This document shows positions 45,363 to 57,294 of a stretch of DNA of 64,000 nt, in pieces. The notes beneath the pieces were generated by a model, which worked only from the letters and a program-made list of their open reading frames with translations, made no database searches and was not told the origin of the DNA. The DNA comes from Adineta vaga. Taxonomy: Eukaryota > Rotifera. The number at the start of each line of letters is the position of its first letter. Position 1 is the first letter of the stretch. Location of the stretch: NCBI GenBank assembly GCA_021613535.1, contig CP075493.1, positions 2,046,001 to 2,110,000 on the forward strand. The letters run 5' to 3'. The position numbers and the translations under genes were made by a program.

Positions 45363-47104
45363 CCAATAAAATGACATTCAAATGTTGTTCAATTACTCAG
45401 AAGATATGATTGACATAATTTCAATTCTTCTCAAGTGTATACTTCTACGAAGATTTAATAACTAATGTAAAAAAAACTTTAGAAAAAGAAATTCAACATC
45501 TTGAAGACTTACAAAAATATTCGAATTTCTATATATATATAAACTATCAATAGATTCGTTTTTCAATCAGATATTTTCTATATCAAAACTATGTACATTA
45601 CCGACATGCTGGGGGAGTTTTCTTTGAGATAAAGTTAATATCTTTCTTTAATGTCATTGAATGCTTAGATCTGCTTGACCTTTTCATTATTTTCTTATAA
45701 ACAAAAAAAATTTGAAGAGAAAGATTTTTTAATTTGACACATTGAATAATCGTGTCATTGAAAATTGATTAATTGGACTAAACAAAATGATCTTTTCTTT
45801 TTCTTTTTTTTCAAGGTGATTCACATTTATCGAATTCAAAAATAAAGCAGACGCTAATCAATCGTTTTCATTTCAACTAATTATCATATTCAATCTAATC
45901 CTTAAGGTTATACACGTGTAGTTCATTTATACAATCATGTATATGTTAATCTTTTTACATTTTCAAAGAATCTAAATCTTTAATAATAAACATTTCAAAT
46001 GTTAGCTTCTTTTTCTCGAATGACATTTCGAGATCGATATGAACTATTCTAATGTTTTACATTGGAATTCCATTGGGAATTTTTGATGACAACTTTCTCT
46101 TTCTTTTTTTCTATTTTGTAATATTCATTCGACTTTTTTTCCATATCAATCAATTGATTTGGTGAAAGAAAAGAAAAACGATGAAGTCCGTACTCTTGAT
46201 AGGATCTCTTCATGCTAATGAATAGACCGTTATACGCAGTATATGTATATACATATATTCAAATAAGATTAGATCAATTCATCTATGCTTATTGAAAATT
46301 TGTTCGATGAAGAAAAGATTGTTCTAGTTGATCAAATTGATCTATTTAAATCAAAAGACACCGATTGAATATTGATTTTATGACAAGATTTTTTCTTAAA
46401 TCTTTTGAATATCAACTAGTAAGACTCGTCTAGGAATAGTGGCAATAGCAGGCAAGAACAACAACATCGTCGACGATGTTCTATTGCAATACAGCGTCTT
46501 CTCGTTTCTTGTCATTTCTTTTCTAACCATTTTGTTCATCAGATCTTTCACTTTTTGCCAAAATTGCCTTCGCGCGTGTAGAATTTTTCTCAATTAAAAC
46601 TATCCATTCGATAGAAGACACTTTGCTCTTTCATATTCTAGAAAAAAAATTTCAATAAAAGTTTTTAATCTCTATGAAATTCATTCAAACTTTACAAATA
46701 TACATCAAATCTGATCTTGTTCGTTCGATGTTTCGACATTTTTTTCCCTATTCGCATCTTCAAAACACAGTCCAATTCATATCAATCGATAGGAAAAAGT
46801 CTTCTCTATCGAATAGACGTTGATTTGAAAAATAAATTCCATAATTTTCACGAAAAAAAACACGATTTGTTGAAGAGGGTTTGAACAATATGTGAAAATA
46901 TCGAACGACAAAAACGATCCTATGTGCGGTTCGAGTCGTTTAGGGAGAAGGAAGGAGAGAAAAAAAGCAACAACGACATCGACCAACATACACTACCACC
47001 ATCATTCATCGACATCGTTCTCTCTCGCGCGCACACAAACACACCCTCAACTTATTCTTTGCTTCATATTCATATACATACATTTATTTCTCAAATAAAA
47101 CAAA
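45363..47104. other. Intergenic region upstream of histone H1
   Basis: No supported gene. AT-rich with scattered simple sequence; the last 150 bp, with CTCTCTCGCGCGCAC followed by ACACACCC, form the likely H1 promoter and leader. Confidence 0.4.
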
Positions 47105-48191
47105 ATGACTGATCCAACTGGTCCAGCATCAACATCCGCTCATGCATCTCAAGCAACATCAGGTTCAGCTGCTAAGAAAAGCAAAAGCAATGCAGGAAAT
47201 AAAGTAAAAAAAGCGAAATCAGCAAGTACTCATCCAAAATTTTCGGCTATGATTAAACAAGCTATAACACAATTAAATGATCGAAATGGTACATCAAAAG
47301 CAGCGATTTTAAAATATATCTTAGCAAACTTTAAGATCAATTTTGCTACAGTTAATCAACATCTTAAATCAGCATTACGTGCTGGAATTAAAAATAAATC
47401 ATTGAAACAAACCAAAGGTGTTGGTGCAAGTGGAAGTTTCAAATTAGGTGCAGTAGCACCAGCAAAAAAGAAAAGTTCAGCAGCTGGTAAGAAGAAAACA
47501 TCATCGTCAACAACGAAGAAATCTTCAACTGCAAAACCAAGAAGTCGATCGAAAACACCAGGTGGAACTAAAAAAGCAGCTGGTAGTAAGACAAAAAAAG
47601 CACGATCATCAAGCAAGCCAAAATCAGCAGCTGCTGGTGGTGCAAAACGAAAACGTTCAGCTTCACCAACAAAAAAACCAGTAGCAGCCAAAAAACCAGC
47701 TACCGCTGCACCATCAACTAGCAATGTTGCACCAGCAACTACCGCTGCACCAGCATCAGCAGCTCCTGCTGCTGCTGCTACTACCGCAACCAAAAAGAAA
47801 GCATCAACAGGCGCAAAAAAAGCCAAAACAGGTTAGTTGAATTGATGTAAATACATTGAATCTATTCTCTTCTTTTTTTTCTTTAATACATTTAGCTAAA
47901 CCAAAATCGAAAGTATCTGCTAAGCCAAAATCAGCAGGCAAAGCTAAAAGTCCAAAGAAGAAAGCAGCTTCACCAAAAAAGAAAGCTGCTGCTAAACCAA
48001 AGAGTAAAACAACAAAAGCCAAATCTCCTACTTCGTCAGCGCCTACTACGTCTTCAGCGTCGGCGACAACATCGAGTGCTGCGCAGCTCCTGCAGCAAAA
48101 AAAGTACGAAAAAGTGCAGCACCAAAAAAAGCCAAAAGTTCAAAAAAAGCTGCCAATAAAAAATGAGAAAATGATGTATATAATTGTTTAA
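47105..48191 (+). CDS. Linker histone H1 with a frame-shifted C-terminal end
   Basis: Two exons (47105-47831 and 47896-48191) give 340 residues as read. A Ser/Ala/Lys N-terminal tail precedes the winged-helix globular domain at residues about 42-118: THPKFSAMIKQAITQLNDR, GTSKAAILKYILANF, HLKSALRAGIKNKSLKQTKG, then the GSFKLG end. The rest is a Lys/Ala/Ser/Pro tail typical of H1, which binds linker DNA and compacts chromatin. The gene has an intron and no metazoan histone 3' stem-loop was seen. Near 48080 the tail leaves its usual composition (QLLQQKKYEKVQHQ); in the next frame the DNA reads APAAKKVRKSAAPKKAKSSK and ends at a TGA at 48164-48166. A one-base loss in a GCN run is therefore likely, either real or a sequence error. 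Confidence 0.9.
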
Positions 48192-49094
48192 CATCTATTT
48201 TTTCGTGAGCGTGTGTGTGTATCCTGTAGATTGTACTTTTTTACTTCTCATTATTGATTGCAGATATGAAACTCCTTCTATTGTCTTCTAACGTATTTAC
48301 TTTTGTTTCTATTCGATGTTGTTTTTGTTTCGTCGTTGTGTTTGTAAGGCGTATTATGAACGCCGAGATGACTATTTGCTATTACTATTACTATTATTAG
48401 AACTATATTCGTGTGTTACCCTTCTCTCTCTCTCTCTCTTTTCTTCTTCTTTTTTTTGTTTTGCTTCTGTATATATCTATAGACATACATTCTTTTCCTG
48501 TCTCGCCGTTGATCGAGATAAATAAAGAGAAAAAAAAACGAAAAAAAAAGAACTCTTATTCTTTATTTCAATAAGATCAGATGATAAAATAGGTATTAAA
48601 TGTTCATGGTACTTTTCACGTACATTGTCTCATATAAACGTATCGATAAATAAAGCACGTAGGTATGAAATCGTATTCGTCATGTTCAAGCCTTCGAACA
48701 GAAAGAAACAAAAGAGCTCATCATTTTTCTCCTTACATTATCTTTCGAACTTCAATAGAATAAACGACCGACAAATTTCGACAGGAGATTTCTTTTTATG
48801 TCCATTCATTCCTATCAAATAAACCTGTAGGCGCTTATATAAACATCCGAAACAAAGTGACCAATAAAAATCTGACGTGAATGTGAACATAAGCTTAAAT
48901 AAACACATACATTTACAAAAAAAAATGGTAAAGTTAAATATTCATTTCAAGTGGTTCTTTCTCTTTACTTTGATTATTTGAATTTGACATAACTATTAAC
49001 AATATGTTCTTATCCTCGTTTTTTTTTCTTCTTCTTTTTCGCTCAACACTTCCGGCCAATTGTATAGATTATAACTTTTATTTCTCATCGATTG
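48192..49094. other. Intergenic region, no gene seen
   Basis: Shared 3' flank of histone H1 (+) and the methyltransferase (-), which converge here. It contains a CT run (about 48423-48440) and several AATAAA motifs. Confidence 0.4.
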
Positions 49095-49979
49095 TTAAAC
49101 TCTCGAGACAATAATTTGAACAATGGGAATATCATTATATTTTTCTTTAATTAAATTTCGAACTTTTTCGATGATTTGTTCTTTCATGTACTGATTTGAT
49201 TGTTTTTGAGTCCATTCATAAGTTTTCAAATGTTCAATTAACCAATTTGGTGTCATTAAAATGAAGTCAAGATCAAAACTCATCGGTGTTCGATAAATTT
49301 CAATAGTACAAGATTCAAGTTTTAATCCATTCTTTTCTGCAATATCTTCCAGATATTTTCTTGATCGATGAGTGATTGACTTTCGTGTAACATCTCTCGA
49401 GAAATATTTCGGATAATCAAAAGATGTTAAAACATCATTAACACTCTTTTCAAATTCTTCATCTTTTTCATAATTTTGAGTTTCATCAAAGGCATGATAC
49501 CATAATGTATACAGAAAATAGCCAGTTTTGGGTTTGAGTAACTTAGCTACAATTGGATAAATATTATCTTCCGACATTAGATGCATGGAAGCATTGCATA
49601 GAATAAAATCGAAGTAATCTCGAGGAATATTCGATAATGAAAGACAATCTTCAGCAGAACTTTGATAAATATGAGGCGTTTTAATATGATTTCTAGCGTT
49701 GATACACATTTGTTCAGCGGGTTCAATAAGATATATTGATGATGGTGATATATGTAAATGTTTAATCAATAATTTTGAAATTAAACCAGTTCCTGCAGCT
49801 AAATCCATGATATGAACATTTTCAATATTATTTCTTCGATGTTTTTCAACGAATCTTATCATATACATTGCCATATCGGTAAATATTTGATATTGTCCAA
49901 TTAAGATTTCATATGCATCAGCACGTGTATGCCACGAATCGATGGTTTTCTTTCGATCATTATCAGTCATGATATTCAA
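49095..49979 (-). CDS. SAM-dependent methyltransferase (class I, methyltransferase type 11/25-like)
   Basis: Intronless 294-residue protein. SAM-binding motif I is IMDLAAGTGLISKLL (Asp59, Gly63, Gly65); the acidic residue ending strand 2 is Glu86 in YLIEPAEQM; motif IV reads DYFDFILCNASMHLM; then LLKPKTGYFLYTLW is the usual post-motif strand. It transfers a methyl group from S-adenosylmethionine to an unknown small molecule or protein. There is no signal peptide and the protein is probably cytosolic. The start at 49979 (MNIM) leaves the nearby second Met as an alternative. Absence of introns contrasts with the neighbouring kinase gene and raises the possibility of foreign origin or retrocopying; only a tree can tell. 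Confidence 0.8.
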   Translation of the reverse strand: MNIMTDNDRKKTIDSWHTRADAYEILIGQYQIFTDMAMYMIRFVEKHRRNNIENVHIMDLAAGTGLISKLLIKHLHISPSSIYLIEPAEQMCINARNHIKTPHIYQSSAEDCLSLSNIPRDYFDFILCNASMHLMSEDNIYPIVAKLLKPKTGYFLYTLWYHAFDETQNYEKDEEFEKSVNDVLTSFDYPKYFSRDVTRKSITHRSRKYLEDIAEKNGLKLESCTIEIYRTPMSFDLDFILMTPNWLIEHLKTYEWTQKQSNQYMKEQIIEKVRNLIKEKYNDIPIVQIIVSRV

Positions 49980-50241
49980 TCAAAAAAACAAAATAAAAAA
50001 AGGAATAACTATTTTTATTACTAAAAATTTTATTTATTTATTTATCTTTGAAAGAAATTTTGTTAATCTAGTAAAACTTTCTCCCTCTCTTTCGGTTCAT
50101 TTCACAAATATAGAAAGAACAAAAGAAAAAACGTGTAAAATGAAATCTAATGAAGCAATTATGGGAGTCAATGAAACATAAAATCACTGTTGTAAGCAAG
50201 AAATTGAAACAAAATTATCAGATCGAGCAAAAGGATTGATA

Positions 50242-52738
50242 TTAGATTCTCAGTTTATCTGAGTCAGGTTTAAATGGCAGTTTATTTGGTTTAGGTTTCG
50301 ATTCAATGGATGGATGAGGTGATGGAGGATTGGTTATTGCTTTGACAAGATGTTCACGCATTGAACGAACAAAATCTTGACCAAATTCTGGATAACGAAT
50401 CTGTGTATCTTCAAATAAATGTCGTAGTTTTTGAAATAAATCTACACCATTTTGTGAACCACGTGTTGAATGATTACCGGAAGGTGAAAGATTATAACGA
50501 ATAGAAAGCTATAGAAGCAAAAAAAAAGAAGATTTAATTAAAAAACAAGAATGCTTTTCTTTTTCTGAATAGTACATCATTAAATATTGATTCTAATAAT
50601 GGATTGAATTGATTCTGTTCAATATTCTAAAAAAGAAATATGTATAATGTATTGTCTTACTTGATCTTCTCGTACATACCGAATTTGGTGGTAGTTTTAC
50701 TGTCGGAACCCATGGTTCTGCTTCTTCTTTTGATCTGAAAGATAATTGTATAAGAAAGATTCATTTGTTGAATTCGAAAGATTTACTTGTCTTCATCTGA
50801 ACTTGATTCCCCATCGGATCGACCACCGTGTTCATGTGTTTTTTTCCAATGTTGAAAACGTGATATTAATTCTACCAGATATTTTGTTGGTTTAGTCGTT
50901 GAAACGAATTTCATTCGACGTAATTGTGATGCTGTTGGTCTCTAATTTTGAGAAAAGAAAGTTGAGATAAAATCTTGAAATTTTCACTCGTAAATCTTTA
51001 TACATGTTCAGGATTCTTTTGTAAACAAGCTTCAACAAATTCTCGAAAATTTTTCGAATGATTTTCAGCTAATTGTGGTGGTGGAGTTTTTGGTATTTGA
51101 AATAATACACGCATTGGATGTAAATCAGCATACGGTGGTTCACCTTTAACTAATTCAATTGCGGTGATACCAAGTGACCATATATCCGCCTAAACGATTA
51201 ATAAATACATTTTCTTATGTATAGTCGATAAGTCGTTATTTAGATGATAGACATTTATATGATAAATTACAAGAGAAGCCTGTTTGCCAGATACAGAATA
51301 CATCAAATGAGATTTGTGATCAACAGAAGCAGAAAAATACGATTATCTTAGAACAAAATGTCAGCATTATCAAGGTTATAACATAATACATTTATTTTGA
51401 TCTTATAGAAGAATTAATGGTACAAAAAACTGATTGATTTTCTCAATTTCGAAGAAATTTCACCGGACAAAAGTGTCGATATGAAATTTTCTTTGACATC
51501 ATCTTGATAACGTTTTGATATTCTCGTGTTATTATCAAATTATCTACCTTTTCTCTTCTCATTTGATTTGAACGATGTATATGACGTAAAACGAACACAC
51601 GTAATTAACATATGTTCATCTGTTAACGGTTCATGAATGCATCGTTAATCAGAATAGCGATCATTATTATCTTTTGACATGACCAAGAACATTCTCTTTC
51701 GTATATCATTGAACTCGGTTTTTTCTTATGATGTAAGTTATGTCTAAACTGAATTTGAATTTTTACACTTAACTGTCATTGTCAATACATCTTCTTATAT
51801 AACGACAGATGAAAGATTCATTCTGTAAAATGAAACAAAACTTTCATTGAAAGAAGACTCATTCAATTACAAGTTTATCACTTTGATATCCTTGAGATTA
51901 ATCAATCGAAGATCAACACAAAGATATAACATCTTCTTCTTCTCGTTCGAAAGTTAAAAACTAATTAAATATTTCAAGAAAGTCTTACCGAATAATCATA
52001 TTTATGTTGTAAAATAACTTCAGGTGACATCCAAAAAGGTGTACCAACAAATGTACTACCTTTATTCATAGATTCTGTTAATTGTTTAGCAACACCAAAA
52101 TCTGCTAATTTAACATCACCATGTTCCGAAAGAAGAACATTAGCAGCTTTAATATCACGATGAATTTTCTTTTCAGAATGAAGATATTCCAGACCTTTAA
52201 GAACTTCACGTAAAATAATTGCTATATTTTGTTCACTAAATGGACCAGGTTTCATCAAATCAAGTGCTGAACCTCCACCGAGATATTCCATCACAATCCA
52301 TAGTTTGGTATCCTAGACGAAAAAACAAACCGAATGATTGAAATTTTTATCTTCAAAACTTACTTTTAAATAAGAACCGAAATATTTTGTTATATATGGT
52401 GAATTACATTGTGAAAGTACTTGAATTTCTTGTTGAATATCTTCAATTTCATCTTCTGCCTTTTCCAAATCGATTATTTTAATTGCAACTATATTCGATG
52501 TTTTGATATTAATACCTTTATAAACTTCCTACATGAATGAATAGATTAAACGAATTGGAAAAATTTCATTGAAGAAATAACTTACACCAAACGATCCACG
52601 ACCGATATGTTCAAGTCGTTGAAAGACTTCTTCGGGTTCAATTTTACCCTATAGTGAATGTAAATTTATTTTATAGGAGAAGAAGAAATAGTTTCATACC
52701 TGTTTTTGAGAGATTTGTGGACTTTCACTCATTGACAT
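50242..52738 (-). CDS. GCK-III family Ste20 kinase (MST3/STK24-STK25-MST4 type)
   Basis: Multi-exon minus-strand gene from ATG 52738 ([13 protein letters not shown]) to TAA 50242-50244. The kinase domain follows the GCK-III pattern almost residue for residue: IGRGSFGEVYKG (P-loop), [20 protein letters not shown] (catalytic Lys), [26 protein letters not shown] (catalytic loop), [20 protein letters not shown] and GTPFWMSPE (activation segment). After the large intron come [20 protein letters not shown] and [12 protein letters not shown] short regulatory tail contains [10 protein letters not shown] and ends SDKLRI. These kinases bind CCM3/MO25 and STRIPAK and act in polarity and Golgi or cytoskeletal signalling in the cytoplasm. 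Introns are about 50 nt except one of 799 nt (51190-51988) inside the kinase domain, in which nothing was recognised. Confidence 0.93.
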
Positions 52739-54123
52739 TAACACCAAAAAAGAAAACGAAAGACTTCTACAAGATGAATTACAGTTTGAGTTTTTTTTTG
52801 TCTATTTACATTTGTACATTGAGAAAAAATCTACAAAATGAAATTCAATCTAACATAAACGAAAACACGTTTTTCTTATTACTCGTTATTCTTTTGAATT
52901 TCGATTGTATGCATGAAGAAATAAATACTTCAGTTTATTCGTTCTTGAGTTTGAATTAGTAAGAAAAGATACTGTAATATAATTGATCAATATTCTGATT
53001 GGTTGACTGTCTAAACCATACAGTAACTTTCAACTAGTTGACTGATTGATCGGTTATCTATCTAGTACACTCTTACGAAGTTAACCTTGACTATATGGAA
53101 AGAAAAATGCGTTTTCTTCGTTGCGTTGAACACAATGTCATCACTAGACACACATGTATAGCATTATAGTAAACTGAGAGTTCGATTCTTAATGAAAACC
53201 TTAGTTTGTTCGTTGTCCGAGATACTATATATGAAGACAAGATGATATTTCTCACCATCTATCTATATAAGAATCGATAATCAATGTCATACAAAATGTG
53301 AAAAGAATATATATGCGTTTATTTATTTCGATATATACTCAGTACAACCAATTGATAGTACCAGCTGAAAATTTCTAATTATATTTATTTATAGTTTACA
53401 CATTCCATGGCTGAGTATTAGAACGTTCAGAAATACTACGTTTCTATCGATGGAAGTTCTATCGTAGTATTAGCTTCTACTAGTTAAGAATGAGATTTAC
53501 CAAACATGGATTACGTCGTAGAATTCGAAATTTGTGTGTTATTTGAAGGTCGTCAATGCCGGATCGAAATTGTGTATTCTCTATTTTCGCCTATATGATT
53601 TGATTTTTTGTATCCAGGTAAAATTGATCTTAGTTTACAAAAAACATTCCGAAATAAAAACAAATTCGATTCTATCCATGACAAAAAGCAATTAGCACAA
53701 GTATTTTACATGAGAATTTAAAATATCTTCTACGTTATCAGAAACTTTATCATACATGTTTTGATTGGTTCAAAGTCCGAACCATACATAAAGTTTTAAA
53801 TATTCGTTTGTTCATAATCTCTTCTCAGAGTAAGGAAAGCATAAACATAACGTATGTCGAAAGAATAGACTTATGTGACTCAGTAATTGACCAACATACT
53901 GGATGTATGTAGCAATTCTATTAGCATAAATAGAGTTTATTAACTAAATTTCAGTATGTGTTATATATTTACTTCAACCATACGTTTAAAAGGTATAGTT
54001 TTGTTCTATATAAATGTATATACTGAAACTTTTGATCCTATGGAAAAAAACAGAACAGACAGATAAATCGATTTGACATGACATTTTCTTTTTGATTTTT
54101 GTTTTGGATATAATAAAAAAGCG
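52739..54123. other. Divergent intergenic region, no gene seen
   Basis: Lies between the kinase gene (-) and PDE12 (+), so it should contain both promoters. AT-rich; no repeat family or coding region recognised. Confidence 0.4.
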
Positions 54124-56318
54124 ATGTTTTTCTTTAATCGTATCTCCAATCTTTATCCGATTCGTCATTCTAGTCGTACCGGTTCATTTTTTAATCAACT
54201 CAAAAAACTTTATCGTTCAACAACATTAGATCTATTTATGGCATCAAATAATCGCACATGTTTTATCTTTGATAAAGATGATTCAACAAAAATTCTTATT
54301 CAAATGACTTATGAAATTCCTTCATCAACAGTTCGACGGAAATTTAATCTCTTACGATCTGTTGATGAATCAGTTTCTCAAACAATACGTCGTTTAACAG
54401 CAAATATTGAACAAGCAGCAAAGAAGAAAAATAGAAAACGTGATAAGAAACAAACTACAAATAATTCTCCAGCTGAACTTGAACCTATTGTTGTTCAATT
54501 ATTTGATAGTAATAATCAACTAATCGATGAAAATCGACCTAATAAACAAGCTTGGCTAGATTGTCGACGATTAGTTATCAATGAACAATCATTTAATGTC
54601 GAATACAATGCACCAGGTTGATATATTTTTTCTATTGAAAATCATCATTGATTTCTATATGATTTCTTCTAGCTGTGATCAAATTTCGATTTCCAGAAAT
54701 AATTATGACGAATGCAATCACAACAGCAATTGTAGATCTTGATTATGGTGATCGTGAACATTCATTATTCAATTGGTATGTTGCTGATGGAATAAAAACA
54801 CAAGAAACTGAAGATATGGATGAAACCACTGATGATACACAATGGATACATGTACATACTGGTCCTTTTTGTATATTTCGCGATGAACATGTCAATAAAT
54901 TTGTACGTCTTGCATGTTTACCACGAAATAGTTCACTTCGGGAAGGTATGCAAGCTGTTCATATTTCTAAAACACGAATCATTCCATGTCCTGTTAACTT
55001 ACCTATGAATACAAGGCATCAATTAACACAAGATTATCTTCCAATTGATTCGAATTTGTATAATCTATTCTTTCATTCGATTCCGTAATCTTTATATTCG
55101 TTTTTTTCTTTTATACTATAGACTTCGTGTTGTTTCTTATAACATCTTAGCTGATGGATATGCATCATCAACCGGTGCACGAGAAATTATCTATCCATAT
55201 TGTCCACAAGATTATCTAGAATTTGATTATCGAAAACCGCTTCTTTTCCGAGAAATCTTAGGATATCATGCTGATTTGATCTTATTACAAGAATGTGATA
55301 CGAAACTTTATGAACGTGACTTTTCATCGATAATGAATGCACATGGATATTCAGGTGATTTCAAAATTAAAAGTCAAAATGTTCAAGAAGGTGAAGCGAT
55401 TTTCTATCGAAAAGATCGATTTAGGTAAGAAATTCAATCATATCTTATTCGATCGATTTCAAAAACAAACTATATCTTTCCAGTCCAATCAATACTCATA
55501 GTATCAGATTAGGAGAATATTTACGTGATTCACCACATATGGAACATATTCGGCAACGTTCTGTTTTGGTCGCTGACATTAATACACATTTATTAGAACG
55601 AAATACAGTACTACAGGTCAGTAGAGACGATGCAAAAGATCAATATAGAATGATGATTTTTTTAAAGGTTTTAGCATTACAACCTCAAGGACAATCGAAT
55701 GAAGTTTTACTCATCTGTAATACACATTTGTATTATCATCCTAGAGCTGATATTGTTCGATGTTTTCAAACTGTGATTGCTAACGAACATATTAAAGAAG
55801 TGAAAGAACTCTATGAACAACAAGTAATTCGAATTTCTATTGATTAACTTCTTATCTTATTCAACATTTTCTACGCAGAATAAAAATGTATCGATTATTT
55901 GGGGTGGTGATTTCAATGCGAATACAACATCACTGGCATTTCACTTACTTTTCTCCGGAATCTTATTAACTGATACTAATCATCGATCATACAATGAAGG
56001 TAAGTCATTTATTCTTTCCCAAAAGAAAATTCATTTCTTCACACCACTATTTTTTTAGATTATGCAACATTAATAAAAGATTTTCATTATAAATCATCAA
56101 TTGAATTGAGTACTTATTCAAATTATGCGTATACAAATTATATGATGAATTATCATGATGTTATTGATCATATCTTTTTTGATACGAAAAAATTCAAATT
56201 TGAACGATGTATACCGATGCCAACTAATGAAGAAGTTACTGAATTTACAGCTTTACCATCGTGTAACATTCCGAGTGATCACTTAGCTCTTGTAGAAGAA
56301 CTTGAAATGATTAAATAA
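54124..56318 (+). CDS. PDE12: 2',5'-phosphodiesterase 12 (mitochondrial EEP-family nuclease)
   Basis: Seven exons (54124-54616, 54673-55057, 55122-55424, 55484-55616, 55668-55823, 55879-55999, 56059-56318) give 616 residues. The first 35 residues are rich in Arg, Ser and Phe without acids, like a mitochondrial presequence. The middle region (IKFRFPEIIMTNA, HVHTGPFCIF) matches the PDE12 N-terminal domain. The C-terminal endonuclease/exonuclease/phosphatase domain has VSYNILADGYASS, LILLQECD, GEAIFYRKDRF, NTHLYYHP, IWGGDFNA, DVIDHIFFD and PSDHLAL, giving the metal-binding Glu and catalytic Asp/His/Asn residues. PDE12 degrades 2'-5' oligoadenylate and trims poly(A) tails of mitochondrial RNA. 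Introns are 51-64 nt. The 51-nt intron (55617-55667) is divisible by three and has no stop, so its retention would keep the frame. Confidence 0.93.
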
Positions 56319-56770
56319 TGTTTTTTCTATTTCATGATAAAACAAATAAAGTTATTCTTGTTTTGTGTTTTGATACAACTAAAAGATAGATATTTTAGAA
56401 GTGACATGAAGTACGAAAGAAACTGATAACAAATTGTTTTATCGTACTGAAAAAGAACTGAGTATTTTGAAAAAGATTATATGACATACTTATATTTTAA
56501 AAGTTCATTATGTAAAGAGAATATCGTTCAATCTTATGAAGATGATTAATATTCAAATCAGATAGTATTCACTGATATTTTCTCAAAGGAAAGTTTACAA
56601 ACGAATAAAGATTGTTTAAAGCTCCGAGTTTCAGCGTCCTCTATGGCAATTTCTTATTCACCATTCATATAAAGGCAAGTATAAGAAAACAAAATCTTTG
56701 AGATAGATGCATGTCGTATGATTAGATACCTTTTTCTATTTGTTTCATATCTCTTATTATCATAAAGAAA
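56319..56770. other. Short intergenic region
   Basis: PDE12 3' flank (AATAAAG at about 56345) and SCP2 promoter; no gene seen. Confidence 0.4.
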
Positions 56771-57294
56771 ATGCCTCAAGAAGTTAGTAGTCTAATAGAT
56801 AATTATGTGTTCTTGTAAGAAAATTTTCATCTCTAGGAATTACAAGCTCCAGCTGCTTTTGCTGAAATCAATAAACGTGCTGAATCACAACCAGCTCTCG
56901 TTAAAAAAGTTGGTGCTATAATCGTTTTTGATATCACAAAAGATGGTAAAGTTCAACAAAGTTGGAGTAAGTCAAGAAATTTGAAAATTTCAACTATGAT
57001 TGTTCCCTTTTGTTTTAGCTATTGATGGTAAACAAGGAAAGATCTATGAAGGTAAACCAAAAGAAGGTACAACAGCTCAAGTAACAATTACTGTTGATGA
57101 TAACGATTTCATTCAATTATCAACAGGCAAAGCTAATGCACCGGCTGTATGTTTACGATATTTTTTCTCTTCCAATGTTACTTTCTACTCTCTTTCGCTT
57201 TTAGCTATTTGCAAAAGGTAAACTCAAAGTGAAAGGCAACGTGATGTTAGCACAAAAATTATCAACACTTTTTAAAGAACAATCGAAATTATAA
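56771..57294 (+). CDS. Single-domain sterol carrier protein 2 (SCP2) with peroxisomal signal
   Basis: Four exons (56771-56782, 56837-56966, 57019-57146, 57205-57294) give 119 residues. The first coding exon holds only MPQE. The SCP2 fold spans nearly the whole protein: AFAEINKRAESQPALVKKVG, AIIVFDITKDGKVQQSW, then KIYEGKPKEGTTAQVTITV, DDNDFIQLSTGKA, and FAKGKLKVKGNVMLAQKLST. The C-terminus is SKL, a canonical type 1 peroxisomal targeting signal. SCP2 domains bind fatty acyl-CoAs and sterols in a hydrophobic tunnel and support peroxisomal beta-oxidation. Here the domain stands alone and is not fused to a thiolase (SCPx) or to HSD17B4, an arrangement also known in other animals and microbes. 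Confidence 0.92.

Noticed and set aside
47356-48022. Two long antisense open frames (156 and 72 codons) opposite histone H1
   Set aside because: They are the complement of Lys/Ala-rich repeats (giving Phe/Ala/Gly/Leu-rich text); the plus-strand H1 domain is unmistakable.
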